Of a stretch of DNA of 64,000 nucleotides, positions 1-8,856 are shown in pieces (within the stretch, counting starts at the first letter, position 1; each line of letters starts with the position of its first letter). The stretch is from Acidobacteriaceae bacterium (GTDB lineage Bacteria > Acidobacteriota > Terriglobia > Terriglobales > Acidobacteriaceae), in assembly GCA_027307045.1 (NCBI GenBank), contig DAHUXR010000001.1, forward strand, positions 56,706 through 120,705, in the 5' to 3' direction. The notes below the pieces were generated by a model, which was not told the DNA's origin, ran no database searches, and saw only the letters and a program-made list of their open reading frames with translations. The position numbers and the translations under genes were made by a program.

Positions 1-114
1 CTCTTCCGGCGCTATAGCGACAAGATGATCTATGACGTCGATCCGCAAGGAGCGCTGGATGTAAGCCGAAACGGGCGATTCTGGCTTATTACGATGATGT
101 TTTGGGCAGCATAG
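1..114 (+). CDS. 3' end of an unidentified gene (partial)
   Basis: An open frame enters from the window edge and runs 37 codons to a TAG at 112-114. The translated tail is aromatic and hydrophobic at the very end (FWLITMMFWAA). A hairpin with a short T-run follows about 45 bp downstream, which fits the end of a transcript. The piece is too short to assign to a family, and chance openness cannot be excluded. Confidence 0.4.
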   Translation, partial: LFRRYSDKMIYDVDPQGALDVSRNGRFWLITMMFWAA

Positions 115-159
115 AGAGCAGGTAAGCAACTCCATGGGCTAAAGCTGCGGACATATTGT

Positions 160-193
160 AGCGGCCTTTCGCGCACCAAAGGGCCGCTTTTCA
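160..193 (+). terminator. Rho-independent-like terminator
   Basis: AGCGGCCTTT pairs with AAAGGGCCGCT (one bulge) across an 8-base loop, followed by TTTTC. It lies downstream of the partial gene ending at 114. Confidence 0.55.
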
Positions 194-337
194 ACGCCGC
201 TCACGCCAGAAAAGCAGATGCTTGGCAAGGCCCGGGACCTCGCCTGGCGGGCTCGGACGTCCGCAAAGCCAGATTCTTCAACTCCGCTGCGCTCTCTCAG
301 GATTTCGACTGCGGGCTCCCGCAAGACGGCTCAATAT

Positions 338-383
338 AAAACCGGCGCCTATTCTCCCCCGAGATTTTCAGCGCCGGTTTTAA
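338..383. terminator. Perfect 11-bp stem hairpin, possible bidirectional terminator
   Basis: AAAACCGGCGC at 338-348 is exactly complementary to GCGCCGGTTTT at 371-381, with a loop of about 22 bases. The A-run on one side and T-run on the other would let it act in either direction. The long loop makes termination less certain. Confidence 0.45.
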
Positions 384-752
384 AGGGCCTCCCGAAACCG
401 GGAGAACCAGGCCGCTCATCTACTTTCGGCCAACTTGTTCGCAGAGCAAAGGCGGGGTATGCGAAATCGAAAAAAATGCGATGCGAAGCTCCGCATCACC
501 AAGATGCCTTGCGCTGCCGAGGCCGGTCAATGACAAAGAGGGCGCGGTATTTACTTAGTCGATAACAAACAAGGTGGCATTGATTTTGGCTGGCTGATGT
601 ATACTGTGCCGAACTCGAATTATTGCGGGGCTTTTTAAGTTATTTTTTAATCCCTGCATGCCAAAAGCTGTGGGGAGCTACTTATTAAGGGTTCAGAGAA
701 CACCATAACCTTTTTACCTTGACCAGCAGCAGCCCCGGTCGGGAGGGTCCGT

Positions 753-1853
753 ATGGACCTAATAATTATTCGTCTCGTTTTCATTTCTGTTGTTGCAGTT
801 GCCTGTTACCACTTAAGGCCGTTCGGATTAGCCAACCTGCCCGCATGGATAGCGGCTTGCGTCGGCATCGTGATTGGCCTGATGGTGGTGTGGTTTGAAG
901 CGCGCCTGCGCGTAGTGAGCCTGAAACGGTTGATCGGGGCCGTGATTGGCAGCATCCTGGGCATTCTGGGCGCTTACCTCTTCAGCGTTGTCATCAAGAA
1001 CAGCATCACGCACTCTGAAACGCAGCGTTTCCTCATGCTGATGGTGATGTTGTTGATGTCCTACGTTGGGTTGATTGTGGGCGCCAACAAGGGCGACCTG
1101 CTGAACCTGGCGGCGCTGGGCGGAATCTTTGGCGCGGAAAAACAAGGACGCAAAAGCTTCAAGATCCTGGATACCAGCGTGATCATCGATGGCCGCATTG
1201 CCGATATCGCCGATACCGGCTTTCTGGACGGCGTGGTGGTGATTCCACAATTTGTCCTGCGCGAATTGCAACTGGTGGCTGACTCGGCCGATTCACTCAA
1301 GCGCAATCGCGGACGCCGCGGACTGGACATTTTGCAGCGCGTGCAAAAGATGGTGACGGTGAGCGTGCAGATTGTGGAAGACGATTTTCCAACGGTCCGC
1401 GAAGTTGACCTGAAATTGATCGAACTGGCCAAAGTGTACGAAGGAAAAATCATCACCAATGATTTCAACCTGAACAAAGTAGCGCAACTCCAGGGCGTTG
1501 AAGTTCTGAACATCAATGAACTGGCCAACGCGCTCAAGCCGATCGTGCTGCCGGGCGAGACGATGCGCGTCTTCATCCTGAAAGAAGGCAAGGAATACAA
1601 CCAGGGCGTGGCCTATTTAGACGATGGCACGATGGTGGTGGTGGACAACGCGCGCAAGCTGATTGGAAAGAACGTGGATATTGCCGTGACGTCAGTGCTG
1701 CAGACCACGGCGGGCAAGATGATCTTTGGCAAATTCGATGAACGTACGCGTGTGGGTGAACGAATCGAGCCGAAAGGCGAAGGCGCAAAGCCTGATGTGC
1801 GGAAGGCACAGCCAATCATCGTGGAATCAACGCCGCATTCACAGCCGGAGTGA
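753..1853 (+). CDS. Membrane-anchored PIN/TRAM domain protein (YacL-like putative RNase)
   Basis: A 366-residue protein. Residues 1-112 contain four hydrophobic segments (about 3-20, 29-47, 62-81 and 93-112). A PIN nuclease domain of about 120 residues follows, opening with [15 protein letters not shown] and carrying later acidic residues ([15 protein letters not shown]). A TRAM-like beta-barrel lies at about 265-330. This order matches the YacL family of membrane PIN-TRAM proteins. PIN domains are Mg-dependent endoribonucleases, so a membrane-attached RNA-processing role is inferred; the true substrate is unknown. The start is fixed by GGGAGGG six bases before the ATG. The C-terminal 40 residues are polar and probably disordered. 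It sits alone, with a repeat-bearing spacer after it. Confidence 0.9.
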   Translation: MDLIIIRLVFISVVAVACYHLRPFGLANLPAWIAACVGIVIGLMVVWFEARLRVVSLKRLIGAVIGSILGILGAYLFSVVIKNSITHSETQRFLMLMVMLLMSYVGLIVGANKGDLLNLAALGGIFGAEKQGRKSFKILDTSVIIDGRIADIADTGFLDGVVVIPQFVLRELQLVADSADSLKRNRGRRGLDILQRVQKMVTVSVQIVEDDFPTVREVDLKLIELAKVYEGKIITNDFNLNKVAQLQGVEVLNINELANALKPIVLPGETMRVFILKEGKEYNQGVAYLDDGTMVVVDNARKLIGKNVDIAVTSVLQTTAGKMIFGKFDERTRVGERIEPKGEGAKPDVRKAQPIIVESTPHSQPE

Positions 1854-1859
1854 TTCGGG

Positions 1860-1943
1860 ATCGCCAAAATCGGCGAAATTCCACGAAGCAAGCCAAAAAC
1901 GGGCTCGCCGGGACCCCCGGATTGCCAAAAATTGCCGAAATTG
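1860..1943. repeat. Short imperfect repeats of a GCCAAAA-type motif
   Basis: TCGCCAAAATCGGCGAAATT at 1861 and ATTGCCAAAAATTGCCG at 1921 are diverged copies of one self-complementary motif (CGCC...GGCG). They lie in the spacer after the PIN-TRAM gene. Their function is unknown; a small dispersed repeat is most likely. Confidence 0.4.
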
Positions 1944-2137
1944 AAAAGCAAAAACCTTAACGCGGAATGCGCGTAAAGGAAATTTGCCCTTTTCGTTCTC
2001 ATCTCCTTATTGCGTTGATCCTATGTCCGCAGGTCAGTGGACCTGCGATTGTGGTCAATCGCTTATAGCTCGCATACAATAAAGCCAGCTTGTTACCTGC
2101 TTGAGAAAGCGAATAGGGCGCGTTCTCGGAGCCTAAC

Positions 2138-4612
2138 GTGGTCTTGAAGATGTCCTGGCATATCAAACACCGCATTCTTGTGGTCTTGTTGCTTTGCTCG
2201 ATTCTGCCATGGGATGAAACAAGAGCTTCAGCGGAAAGCTTGTGGCAGGGCGCGCCTGCCTTGACGGGACAATTACAGGTTACAGTCACGGACCAGAATG
2301 GCCAGCCCCTGGCTATGGTGATTGTGATTGCGCAGCAGAATGACAAGGCCGTGGCCCAGGAACGCACAACGCCTTCAGGCAATGCGCTGCTGCGTCTTGC
2401 GCCGGGGACTTACAAAATCCTGGTGGAAAAGCAGGGCTTCTATACCACGGCGGTGGCCAAGCTGGATATCGCGGCAGGACAACAGTCGCCGGTGGAAGTG
2501 AAACTGCAGCCGGTGCGCGAGTACAAGGAAGAAATAGAGGTCACGGCGCAGGTTTCTCCGATTGATCCGGAGGAAATTAGCAGCGCACAGGCCATAACCG
2601 CGAGCGACATTTCTACGATTCCCTATCCCACGGCGCGCGATTATCGCGGCGTGCTGGCCTATATTCCGGGCGTTGTTGGCGACAGCGGGCAGCAGATCCA
2701 CATTGCCGGCGCGAGCACACAAGAAATACAGGATTACCTGGATGGCTTTGAAGTAAGCCAGCCTGCGGGAGGAGCGCTTTCTCTGCGCGTGAACCCGGAT
2801 TCACTGCACAAGATTGACGTGCGCAGCAGCCGCTATTCATCGCAGTTCGGCAAAGGATCGGGCGGGCTGGTGGACTTGCAGGTGCAGGATGGCGACAACC
2901 GCTTTCGCATCAATGCCACGGATTTTTTCCCGACATTTCAAACCGTAAAGGGCTTTCAGTTGAATAACTGGACGCCGCGAGGCTATTTTTCCGGACCGCT
3001 GATAAAAGACAAGTTGTGGTTCGACATCTCTCATGAAGGGGAGGTGGACTACAACGTGATTAAAGAGCTGCCGGACGGCGCGGACACGAACCGGCTGTGG
3101 CGCACCGCCGATCTGGGCCGGCTACGCATGAACGTGACGCCGGGAAACGTGCTGACCGCAAGCGCGGTGCTGAATCTGCAGGATTCGCAGAACGCGGGAA
3201 TCTCACCTTTTGATCCCGTCTCAGTCTCAGTGCACAACCATAACTATCTTTATCTGCTGGGACTGAAAGACCAGATCACGCTGGCGCAAGACACGCTGCT
3301 GGAGTTTGGCGGGGCATTCCATCGCAACAAGGCCTCGTCACTTCCGGAGGGCGATCTTCCTTACGTGCTGGGGCCGGAAGGGCGCTCCGGAAATTTCTGG
3401 ATTACGAATCAGAATATCTCCACGCGCACGCAGGGCTTTGCCAACCTGTATCTGCGTCCGTGGAAGCTGGCGGGAACACATCAACTCACGGTGGGAGGAC
3501 GCGCGGACCGCGTGCTCTACCATGCTGATATCAATCGTGGTACGGTGCAGTTCGTGGATGGAACCGGCGCGCTGTTGCGGCAAATCGCTTTTGCCAATGC
3601 GCCGCCCTTCAGCCTGAGCTCGCTGGAATCGGGCGCCTTCATCCAGGACCGGTGGACGCCGGGGCAGCGGGTGATTATTGAAACCGGCGGCCGCTGGGAC
3701 CATGATAGCTATCTGGGCCGTGACTTCTTTTCACCCCGGATTGCCGGAACAATGCTGATCAGCGCGGCCAGTGAAACCAAGTTCAGCGCGGGCATCGGCA
3801 TCTACTTTGACCGGTCAAACCTGGCGCTGGCCAGCAATGGATCACAGGGCACGCGGACAGACGAGTTCTTTTCCCCGCTGGCGGCGGTGTTTACGCCGAC
3901 CTTCACCGTCGATCCCAGGCTGATCACGTTGCCGCGATATAACAACTGGAGCGTGGCGCTGGAACGGAGACTCCCGGGAAAGCTGTATGCGCGGCTGGAA
4001 TACCTGAGCCGGCACGGCGCGCATGGATGGGACTTTGCCAGCCAGCCGGGAAATAATTTCCTGCTGCTGAGCGACAAGAAGGACCGCTATGACGGCGCGC
4101 AACTGACACTGCGCAAAGAATTGAAGCGCGGTTATCCGGCGATGGTTTCCTACACGCGCTCGCGCGCCACTTCAAACCAGACGGTGGACTTTGCCATTGA
4201 CGCGTTGCTGGTGGGAAACCAGGTAGGAGGAACGCTGCCGTGGGATTCACCCAATCAACTACAGACGTGGGGCAGCTATCCTTTGCCATGGAAGCTCAAG
4301 AAGTTTGATATGGCGTGGTCAAGCATATGGCGCTCCGGGTTCAGCTTTGTGACGATTGACCAGCTGGGGCAGATCGTTTCCGGCCCGGGACAATTCCGCT
4401 TTCCCGATTTTTTTACCGTGAACGCCACGGTGGAACGGAAGTTTGGTTTTCACGGATATCTGTGGGCAGCGCGTATTGGCGTGGACAATGTGTTGAATCG
4501 GCCCAACCCCAACGTGGTGGATAACGACGTAAATTCGCCGACGTTCCTGACCTTCTTTGGCACCGACCACCGCACGCTGAACGGGCGGATCAGGTTTTTG
4601 GGAAAAAAGTAA
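2138..4612 (+). CDS. TonB-dependent receptor with N-terminal carboxypeptidase-regulatory domain
   Basis: An 824-residue outer-membrane protein. The order is a hydrophobic export signal (about 10-30), a carboxypeptidase-regulatory/CNA-B-like beta-sandwich at about 45-120 (LQVTVTDQNGQPLAMVIV), a plug-like segment (SSAQAITASDISTIPYPTARD onward) and a long beta-rich barrel ending in GRIRFLGKK. Acidobacteria carry many such OAR-like receptors, often about 1,000-1,200 residues long, so this one is compact. The ligand cannot be read from sequence; uptake of complex carbon or metal chelates is typical. The start is taken as GTG with GGAG upstream; an in-frame ATG four codons later (2150) is possible. 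It is transcribed convergently with the MBL gene, with one base between the stop codons. Confidence 0.85.
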   Translation: MVLKMSWHIKHRILVVLLLCSILPWDETRASAESLWQGAPALTGQLQVTVTDQNGQPLAMVIVIAQQNDKAVAQERTTPSGNALLRLAPGTYKILVEKQGFYTTAVAKLDIAAGQQSPVEVKLQPVREYKEEIEVTAQVSPIDPEEISSAQAITASDISTIPYPTARDYRGVLAYIPGVVGDSGQQIHIAGASTQEIQDYLDGFEVSQPAGGALSLRVNPDSLHKIDVRSSRYSSQFGKGSGGLVDLQVQDGDNRFRINATDFFPTFQTVKGFQLNNWTPRGYFSGPLIKDKLWFDISHEGEVDYNVIKELPDGADTNRLWRTADLGRLRMNVTPGNVLTASAVLNLQDSQNAGISPFDPVSVSVHNHNYLYLLGLKDQITLAQDTLLEFGGAFHRNKASSLPEGDLPYVLGPEGRSGNFWITNQNISTRTQGFANLYLRPWKLAGTHQLTVGGRADRVLYHADINRGTVQFVDGTGALLRQIAFANAPPFSLSSLESGAFIQDRWTPGQRVIIETGGRWDHDSYLGRDFFSPRIAGTMLISAASETKFSAGIGIYFDRSNLALASNGSQGTRTDEFFSPLAAVFTPTFTVDPRLITLPRYNNWSVALERRLPGKLYARLEYLSRHGAHGWDFASQPGNNFLLLSDKKDRYDGAQLTLRKELKRGYPAMVSYTRSRATSNQTVDFAIDALLVGNQVGGTLPWDSPNQLQTWGSYPLPWKLKKFDMAWSSIWRSGFSFVTIDQLGQIVSGPGQFRFPDFFTVNATVERKFGFHGYLWAARIGVDNVLNRPNPNVVDNDVNSPTFLTFFGTDHRTLNGRIRFLGKK

Positions 4613-4613
4613 G

Positions 4614-5528
4614 CTAGAAGACGTCCAGATCGTGCGCTGAAGCCACTGGCCGAGAATATCCTGCCTTTCGCAATTCATCGATCAATACCTTATCCACGTC
4701 ATCTGCAGGCCGAAACAACTGATGATAGAGAACAAGTTGTTTGGGCTTGGCCGCGTTTGCAATGTGGGCGAGCGCGGTGGTGGATGTGTGGAAGGTTGCA
4801 TGGTATTTCTGCCATGCCGGCGTGCGTTCCTGGAACCATGCGGTGGAATACACCTCATGCAGCAGGAGATCGCAGCCGTGACAGGCGCGGGCGATCGCCT
4901 GCGTAGGGGCCGTGTCACCGGAGATCACAATGCTGCGGCCGGCGGTGTCAAAACGGTATCCGTAGGAAAAATCCCAGGTGCCATGCGCGACCGCGAAAGC
5001 GCGCACGGTAACGTTTGCGTCTTTGTAAACGATCCCCGGATGAATCTCATGAGCGTTGATGTGATATGCCTTGGCGTTTCCGTGCTCCAGGCCGTGGACG
5101 CGAATGTCGACGTCTTTCACATAAGCCGCCTGGATGTGGCGTGCCATTGCAGCGATGCCGGGCGGGCCATAGAGTTCCAGCGCTCCGGGACGGCCTTCCA
5201 CGGCCGGCGTTAGATAAAGATCGGACAGGCCGGCGGTGTGGTCAGAATGCAGGTGCGTGGCAAAGACGACTTTGAGGTTCTTGGGCGTGAGCGCAGTGAT
5301 GTGCTTGTCGCGAGCGGCCGCGGCGGCGCGACGCACCACGCCCGGGCCAAAATCGACGAGATAGGCTGAACCGTTGACCACCAGGGCAACCGAGGGTCCG
5401 GAACGGTCAGGATTGATGATAGGTGTGCCGGCGCCGAGAATGACGAGTTGAGTGTGAGCCTCCTGGGAGAGCGCGAAGGTTGTGCAGAAAATGAGAGTTG
5501 CGGCGAGTTTGAGAGAAGTGAATTTCAT
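4614..5528 (-). CDS. Secreted MBL-fold metallo-hydrolase (RNase Z/AHL-lactonase-like)
   Basis: A 304-residue protein beginning with a signal peptide (MKFTSLKLAATLIFCTTFALS). The metallo-beta-lactamase signature HLHSDH is at 92-97, with further ligands in AVAHGTWDF, SGDTAPT and LLLHEVY. The pattern resembles RNase Z/arylsulfatase-like MBL proteins, but export makes tRNA processing implausible; hydrolysis of a periplasmic ester, lactone or sulfate is inferred. The start is set at 5528 because the signal peptide begins there; an upstream in-frame ATG would add 20 polar residues ahead of it. A dispersed repeat lies immediately upstream. Confidence 0.8.
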   Translation of the reverse strand: MKFTSLKLAATLIFCTTFALSQEAHTQLVILGAGTPIINPDRSGPSVALVVNGSAYLVDFGPGVVRRAAAAARDKHITALTPKNLKVVFATHLHSDHTAGLSDLYLTPAVEGRPGALELYGPPGIAAMARHIQAAYVKDVDIRVHGLEHGNAKAYHINAHEIHPGIVYKDANVTVRAFAVAHGTWDFSYGYRFDTAGRSIVISGDTAPTQAIARACHGCDLLLHEVYSTAWFQERTPAWQKYHATFHTSTTALAHIANAAKPKQLVLYHQLFRPADDVDKVLIDELRKAGYSRPVASAHDLDVF

Positions 5529-5565
5529 GAGGCTGAAAGAGTTTAATCGTCCTGCAGAGATTTTG

Positions 5566-5662
5566 GGTAGAACTCCCTGAGGCTGCATGGCAAGGGATGC
5601 GACACCGGGGTCCTTCGACTTTACCTCGCTCCTGTCGTCGCGAGGTGCCGCTCAGGATGACA
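5566..5662 (-). repeat. Dispersed intergenic repeat, copy 1 of 3 (inverted)
   Basis: Read on the minus strand it carries TGTCATCCTGAGCGGCAC, then GTAAAGTCGAAGGACCCCGG, GTCGCATCC and CAGGGAGTTCTACC. The same blocks in the same order occur at 49496-49592 and 50456-50552 on the plus strand. It fills the gap between the MBL gene and oppF-like gene. Confidence 0.75.
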
Positions 5663-5715
5663 GATTTTAAGCAGTCACGCCAATCCTCGAGATCAATCTT
5701 TGTATCAGCGAGTCT

Positions 5716-6561
5716 TCACGTGAGTTTAAATTCTGGTCCCGGCGTTGCCGCCAGCAGCGTGCGCGTGTACTCGTGCTGAGGGCGGGAGGTGATTTCTTCG
5801 GCGGGGCCGATCTCGACGATTTCTCCGCGGCGCATCACGGCGATGCGGTCACAGAGATAGCGCACGACAGGCATGGAGTGCGAGATGAAGAGGTAGGTGA
5901 GGCCGAAGTCGCGCTGGAGTTTCTTGAGCAGGTTTACGATTTGAGCGCCGACGCTGACGTCGAGCGCGGAGACAGGCTCGTCACAGACTACGAATTTGGG
6001 TCGCAGGACCAGAGCGCGGGCAATGCCGATGCGCTGACGCTGGCCTCCGGAAAATTCATGCGGGTAGCGGCGGAGAGCAGATTCGTCGAGGCCGACGGCG
6101 CGCAGGATTTCGATGGTGGCCTGGTGCGGATTGGCGGTGCTGGACAAGGTTGCCGTTGATTGGCTGGTTGCTTGGCCGCCGTTTGCGGCGGTTGTTCCGT
6201 GAATGACCAGCGGCTCGGTCACAATTTCTTCCACGCGCATGCGCGGGTTGAGCGAGGCAAAGGGGTCCTGAAAGATGATCTGCATATCACGGCGGAGGCG
6301 ACGGAGCTCGCCGCCGTGGGCTGCGAGCACGTCCTGGCCGTTGAAGGTGATGGCGCCGGACGTGGGCTCAATGAGGCGGAGGATCATGCGTCCCAGGGTG
6401 GTCTTGCCGCAGCCGGATTCGCCGACGAGGCCGAGCGTTTCTCCTTGAGTGATATCGAGCGAGACGCCATTCACGGCGCGGACCTCGCGCCTGGCCTTGC
6501 CAAACATGCCTTCGTCAGTCTGGTAGATCTTGACCAGGTTAAGGATGGAAAGCAGGGACAT
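5716..6561 (-). CDS. Oligopeptide/dipeptide ABC transporter ATP-binding protein (OppF/DppF type)
   Basis: A 281-residue ABC ATPase. Walker A is [11 protein letters not shown] (44-54), the Q-loop region is [15 protein letters not shown], the signature is [15 protein letters not shown] (about 170-184) and Walker B is FVVCDEP (190-196). The FASLNPRM segment is typical of OppF/DppF subunits. A Ser/Thr/Ala-rich insertion at about 122-147 sits between the Q-loop region and the signature and is not usual for the family. No OppD, permease or binding-protein gene lies nearby, so it is an orphan whose partners must be elsewhere or lost. AAGGA precedes the ATG. The truncated C-terminal region lacks much of the OppF oligopeptide extension. 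Confidence 0.85.
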   Translation of the reverse strand: MSLLSILNLVKIYQTDEGMFGKARREVRAVNGVSLDITQGETLGLVGESGCGKTTLGRMILRLIEPTSGAITFNGQDVLAAHGGELRRLRRDMQIIFQDPFASLNPRMRVEEIVTEPLVIHGTTAANGGQATSQSTATLSSTANPHQATIEILRAVGLDESALRRYPHEFSGGQRQRIGIARALVLRPKFVVCDEPVSALDVSVGAQIVNLLKKLQRDFGLTYLFISHSMPVVRYLCDRIAVMRRGEIVEIGPAEEITSRPQHEYTRTLLAATPGPEFKLT

Positions 6562-6669
6562 GGGATGAATCCTTTGCGAGAATAACAGGATTGTTGCGAG
6601 ACGATAGTGCGATTCCGGTCACCGGTTTGTTTCGTCAGACATAGGTTGTCGTGGTCCACAGTCAGCCGC

Positions 6670-7178
6670 TTAACTTCTAGGATCGAACTCAGGCTCAGCC
6701 ACTTTGCGCGCGGTTTCAGCTCCGAAGACCGGCAATCGCGGGTCGGTCAGAAGCCCCGATCTGCTTAAGCACGGAAGCCTGGTCCCAGTAGATATGTTCC
6801 TGCGCCAGCTTGCCGTCCCGGAACCCCACGATGGCAACCAACGGAACCTCGACTCGGCGGTGGGTGGGAGGAATTCCAGGCAGCATCCAGGGCATCTCTT
6901 GTGTGTGGGTGAAGGAGAAGATCATCTCATCCACAAGCTGATTCTCGCCGACGGTGCGTGAGATGGGCGTGAGCATGGTATCGGGCGGCATGCTGGGGAT
7001 AAAGTCTCGCGAGTAAAAAGCGCGCAACTGGTCTTTCCCGCATCCGCCGGTCATTACCGGCACATGGTTGACATGCGCGTCGTCCACCAGAGAAGGCCGG
7101 CGTGGCTTCAGCATCACGGGTTGAGAATTCATGGGCGGTGTGTTCTTCCCAAAGACGGGCGAGGTCTGGCTTCGGCAT
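6670..7178 (-). pseudogene. SnoaL-like (NTF2-fold) protein gene interrupted by two +1 frameshifts
   Basis: Three minus-strand frames join into one recognisable SnoaL/NTF2-like protein. The N-terminus MPKPDLARLWEEHTAHEFST starts at 7178. The centre runs VDDAHVNHVPVMTGG to DQASVLKQIG. The tail LPVFGAETARKVAEPEFDPRS ends at the TAA at 6670-6672. The first junction needs one base removed near 7100 (TTCT). The second is an extra G in a GGGG run near 6755; with GGG the frame reads IGLLTDPRLPVFGAE. Both changes are single insertions, so either the gene decayed recently or the assembly has errors. The remaining sequence is otherwise well kept. Such proteins are small alpha+beta barrels acting as cyclases or hydrolases, usually of unknown substrate. 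Confidence 0.75.
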
Positions 7179-7676
7179 GGCAGAGGATTATATGCGGCGT
7201 ATTGCGTAGTAGCGCCAAATTCACCCCAATATCTTGCGATTGAATTCGTTTTTTATTCGTCCTACAATTAAGCTGTACTGCCTGTAATTTAGACCTGTTT
7301 CCAGAAATGGCCGCGCCGGACAAGGGAGCCTCAGAGGCTGAAAGCCCAGCAGTTTATGGGAGCGGAAGCGCAGGCCGAAAAAGGCGTGCTCCACCCAGCA
7401 AAGGGTCTACATTCGCGCGGATGTGAGGCCCTCTTTAGGCGCAAATGGGGAGGAAATGGGGAGGAATGACGTAAGCGTCTTTGTTTGCAACGTGAGCAGT
7501 TGGGGACACATGGGGAGGAATCGCGTAAGTCTTTTAGAAATGGGGACCGAGGGGAGGGGTAGGGGGTATCCCGACATCCCCACCTGCAACTGGCTGAGGT
7601 CGCTGGAGAGCGGGAACAAGATCGACGGGCAGCTGGGGCAAAGGGCAAAGACCAAACTTTTAGAGGAGGTAGAGCG
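7179..7676. other. Repeat-bearing spacer with ATGGGGA motifs
   Basis: No gene is supported here. ATGGGGAGGAA occurs at 7445, 7456 and 7510, the latter two followed by similar CGTAAG-containing blocks, and ATGGGGACC occurs at about 7540. GGGGAGGGGTAGGGGGTATCC follows. The region ends in a strong ribosome-binding site (AGAGGAGGT) for the gene at 7677. Confidence 0.5.
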
Positions 7677-8303
7677 ATGAGCATGAGCCTGGACGCACTC
7701 TTCAAATTGGCGAAGGAGAGAGCCGCCGAAGAGGAAGCCAAACCATTGGAGCAGAGGCGCAGAGAATACCGGGAAAAGAATGTTGCGCAATGGGAAACGA
7801 GCGAGGAAGGTAAGCTATGTGTGGAATTTTATCGCGCGTACACGGCTTACAAAGAATACCTGCAAGAGAATTCGCGCGACTGGAGGGAGGGCAACGATAC
7901 TCCGCTGGAGTTTGAAGAGCACCAAGTATATGAACAGATGGTGCGCACGATGGCCGAATACCAGAAGCAACGAGAGGAAAAGGACAAGCGGAACCTGGAA
8001 AGGGCCAAATTGGCGGCACGTTGCACCCATCGGCGAACTGGCGGGGAATACTGCGGATCTCCGCGCATGAGGGGCAGCAAGTACTGCTACGGCCATGACA
8101 GGCTGATGGCCGCGCGCACACAAGACCTGGAATTGCCTCCCTTGGAAGACGCGAATGCGCTTGTGCTAAGCCTGACCAAGGGATTACACGCAATGCTGAA
8201 GGGACAGATGGACCTGAAGGCGGCAGGAATGTATTTTTACGCCATGCAGATCGTAGCCAGCGTAATGGGGCGGGTGAGATTTGGAGAGTCGGAGGAAGGG
8301 TAA
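7677..8303 (+). CDS. Hypothetical protein with a C/H cluster, charged N-terminus
   Basis: A 208-residue soluble protein. Residues 1-112 are strongly charged and predicted helical or coiled-coil. A compact cluster follows with C116, C126, C137 and H140 (CTHRR..., YCGSPRMRG, KYCYGH), which could bind one zinc ion. Similar short C/H clusters occur in Acidobacteria hypothetical proteins, some next to mobile elements. The function is unknown. The start is well supported by AGAGGAGGT seven bases before the ATG; a second in-frame ATG two codons later is possible. It lies between repeat-rich spacers, which suggests an accessory or mobile origin. Confidence 0.7.
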   Translation: MSMSLDALFKLAKERAAEEEAKPLEQRRREYREKNVAQWETSEEGKLCVEFYRAYTAYKEYLQENSRDWREGNDTPLEFEEHQVYEQMVRTMAEYQKQREEKDKRNLERAKLAARCTHRRTGGEYCGSPRMRGSKYCYGHDRLMAARTQDLELPPLEDANALVLSLTKGLHAMLKGQMDLKAAGMYFYAMQIVASVMGRVRFGESEEG

Positions 8304-8487
8304 GGAAAAACCAAAATCTACCACGGAGGCGCGCGTGGAGACACGGAGGAAAACCCGAGGAACGGGAATCAGGATCTTCAGGTTGTGTGCGAGGGCAGCA
8401 GGTCTGAAGCCTCTCCCTAGAGGGCGGCTGAGCAATACTGAAAATGTATTTTTGGGTCCCGCGACGGCAGCGGGAGCAGGTCCCTCG

Positions 8488-8568
8488 GGTCCTATTTGGC
8501 AGCTCTGCCCATTCACGCCAAAAAACGGCGCGAATGGGGCCCGAAAGCGGCTGCCAAATCTACGGACC
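8488..8568. other. 81-nt long hairpin (structured RNA or palindromic repeat)
   Basis: Nested complementary arms are GGTCC (8488)/GGACC (8564), ATTTGGCAGC (8494-8503)/GCTGCCAAAT (8550-8559), CCCATTC (8508-8514)/GAATGGG (8532-8538) and GCC/GGC, closing an A-rich loop. This pairing is far beyond chance for 81 bases. It lies in a gene-free stretch between the C/H-cluster gene and rpe. A REP/MITE-type palindrome or a small structured RNA are both possible. Confidence 0.7.
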
Positions 8569-8622
8569 TCTCGGGATGACGACTCGTGGGTAGGGGGATT
8601 TTTCTAGAGGATAGCGACGCGG

Positions 8623-8817
8623 ATGAGCGATGCGGATGAAACGAAGACGGTCTTCATCCGATTAGACGCAAGGGCGGAGGGCAAGATCGTTCCTCGGAAG
8701 ACAATCGGGAAGGAGATCCCAGAGAAGGCCGGCGATCGTGCGATCCTGGAACTAAGGCTTTTTGAATCAGCTTTTAGGCGTAAGCACTGGCAGTTCAGCG
8801 TGCTAGAATTTGAGTAA
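8623..8817 (+). CDS. Possible small hypothetical protein upstream of rpe
   Basis: A 64-codon frame with a polar, charged product (MSDADETKTVFIRLDARA...). It follows the long hairpin and ends 39 bp before the TTG start of rpe. GAGGA lies about 10 bases before the ATG. No family is recognised and the evidence is weak; the stretch may be non-coding. Confidence 0.25.
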   Translation: MSDADETKTVFIRLDARAEGKIVPRKTIGKEIPEKAGDRAILELRLFESAFRRKHWQFSVLEFE

Positions 8818-8856
8818 CCCTTCGGCCCAAAGAGACATTCTGAAGAGACGATTCTA

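Larger units (their letters stand above)
115..752. other. Intergenic region with two hairpins
   Basis: No convincing gene is visible in these 638 bases. They hold the terminator-like hairpin at 160-193 and a second hairpin at 338-381. A candidate -10 (TATACT, about 599-604) lies upstream of the PIN-TRAM gene. The last 100 bases form its leader and contain a GGGAGGG ribosome-binding site just before the ATG at 753. Confidence 0.6.

Noticed and set aside
218-565. A 115-codon plus-strand frame in the first intergenic region
   Set aside because: It covers both hairpins, is rich in Arg/Ser from repeat-like DNA and lacks a start signal.
7423-7680. An 85-codon frame just before the C/H-cluster gene
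   Set aside because: It translates the ATGGGGA repeats and includes the ribosome-binding site of the next gene; no start signal of its own.
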